Positions 63,416 to 64,000 of a stretch of DNA of 64,000 nucleotides are shown here, in pieces. Numbering within the stretch: position 1 is the stretch's first letter; each line of letters begins with the position of its first letter. The notes beneath the pieces were generated by a model. It ran no database searches, was not told where the DNA came from, and worked only from the letters and a program-made list of their open reading frames with translations. The position numbers were made by a program, and so were the translations under genes. The stretch is from assembly GCF_900129115.1 (NCBI RefSeq), contig NZ_FQUR01000008.1, forward strand, positions 186,001 to 250,000, read 5' to 3'. This stretch comes from Thermoanaerobacter uzonensis DSM 18761. Lineage in GTDB: Bacteria; Bacillota; Thermoanaerobacteria; Thermoanaerobacterales; Thermoanaerobacteraceae.

Positions 63416-63444
63416 AGAATACCACTTAAAAAAGTGGTTGTCAA
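63416..63444 (-). promoter_or_regulatory. Promoter with palindromic operator of the Rrf2 gene
   Basis: TTGACA (63439-63444), 17-base spacer, TATTCT (63416-63421). The spacer holds ACCACTT-TTTT-AAGTGGT (63421-63438). A regulator bound there would block the polymerase; autoregulation is likely. Confidence 0.75.
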
Positions 63445-63455
63445 CACTTGATTTT

Positions 63456-63872
63456 CTATAATTCTTTTGCTTTATCTTGCAAAGAACCCGGCATTATTTG
63501 CATTAGTTCTATTCTATTTCCATCAGGGTCTTCTATCCAATATTGATAATTTCCATCTGCCCCCATCATAGGCTGCCCCTTTATTTCCAAGCCTCTCTTT
63601 TTTAGTTCTTCTAATGTAGCAAAAATATCATCTACATGTAGACACAAATGTTTAAACCCTATCCTTTCATCTTCATCTTTTCCCTTGTCTATCCCTCCTG
63701 GGAAAAGTTCAATGAATTGTCCTTCCACCACTTTTAAGTACACAAGCATTAATTCTCCATTTTCATGGTTAAGCCTAAAAGCTTCTTTTAGTCCCAATTT
63801 GCCACAGTAAAATTCTAAACTTTCATCAAGGTCTTTAACTTTGTAGGCTACATGGCCTAAACCTATTATCAC
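63456..63872 (-). CDS. VOC family protein, lactoylglutathione lyase-like
   Basis: 138 residues, two beta-alpha-beta-beta-beta units: GLGHVAYKVKDLDESLEFYCGKLG, then FKHLCLHVDDI and a closing YQYWIEDPDGNRIELMQ. H and E metal ligands of glyoxalase I are in place (GHV, FIELF, KHLCLH, IELM). GTG at 63872, 7 bases after GGGAGG. Could also be a methylmalonyl-CoA epimerase relative. Confidence 0.88.
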   Translation of the reverse strand: MIIGLGHVAYKVKDLDESLEFYCGKLGLKEAFRLNHENGELMLVYLKVVEGQFIELFPGGIDKGKDEDERIGFKHLCLHVDDIFATLEELKKRGLEIKGQPMMGADGNYQYWIEDPDGNRIELMQIMPGSLQDKAKEL

Positions 63873-63971
63873 ACTAAAACCTCCCAAAAATATTATTCCT
63901 TTTTATTTTTATTATAACAGTAAATTAATGTTTTTCATAATGCAAAAAGAGGCTTATTTTTTTACGCTTCT

Positions 63972-64000
63972 CAGCTTGTTGACAAAGTCAAAAATTTTAA
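63972..64000 (+). mobile_element. 265-bp repeat element, left end of copy 4
   Basis: CAGCTTGTTGACAAAGTC and AAAAATTTTAA match the left end of the other copies and run off the window. The preceding bases 63945-63970 contain a weak AGAAGC/GCCTCT hairpin with a T run on the minus strand, in keeping with insertion at a terminator. Confidence 0.8.

Noticed and set aside
1-64000. CRISPR array, tRNA, rRNA or prophage
   Set aside because: No regularly spaced repeats, cloverleaf sequences, rRNA segments or phage gene clusters were seen on either strand.

Overview
The window is low-GC DNA from an anaerobic, endospore-forming, thermophilic Firmicute, most likely Thermoanaerobacter or a close relative. 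The evidence is a complete spoIIIA operon, spo0A, spoIVB and sigK; TTG and GTG starts with strong GGAGG ribosome sites; a Gram-positive type IV pilus operon without outer-membrane pilus genes; and an OLE RNA locus, which is characteristic of extremophilic Firmicutes. Every gene I can support lies on the minus strand, so gene order runs from high to low coordinates. No tRNA, rRNA, CRISPR array or intact transposase gene was seen.

Layout from the left. 1-4164: an envelope/division cluster (steA, steB, a GT2 glycosyltransferase, a MraY-like transferase, a DUF3866 protein cut by the window edge). 4342-17294: a long run nusB, folD, xseA, xseB, ispA, OLE RNA, oapA, dxs, tlyA, nadK, argR, recN, spoIVB, spo0A, with OLE RNA (about 13041-13637) driven by its own strong promoter. 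17393-22918: an Asp23 protein and spoIIIAA-AH. 23082-25045: a YibE/F membrane protein and an HD-GYP c-di-GMP phosphodiesterase. 25084-27848: a Fur-box-controlled feo iron operon with two feoA genes. 28390-29194: cobA and a small basic protein.

29501-47181: yqeG and aroE, then the type IV pilus operon pilB-T-C-A-D, minor pilins, comFB, pilM-N-O, followed by aroK, a TIM-barrel protein, proB, proA, aroQ, pepP, efp and a CD1247-type protein. A c-di-GMP-II riboswitch with an overlapping terminator sits immediately before pilB, PilB has an MshEN-type c-di-GMP-binding N-terminus, and the operon carries a ComFB gene, so the pilus appears to sense cyclic dinucleotides at several levels. 47245-49616: sigK and a class B PBP. 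49669-60372: alaS, ireB, ruvX, a DUF1292 gene, fur, RNase J, ylbF-like, queT, mltG, trmR and trhP, close to the Bacillus yrr order. 60486-63872: an AI-2E-type permease, a 53-residue protein, mnmA, an Rrf2 regulator and a VOC protein.

A dispersed GC-rich repeat of about 265 bp has three full copies (near 28.05, 52.67 and 57.10 kb) and a fourth entering the right edge. It has terminal inverted repeats, folds on itself, and each full copy sits inside a transcription terminator hairpin duplicated on both sides as an 18-26 bp direct repeat. It looks like a non-autonomous mobile element that targets terminators, and together with OLE RNA and the c-di-GMP circuit it is the most interesting part of the window.
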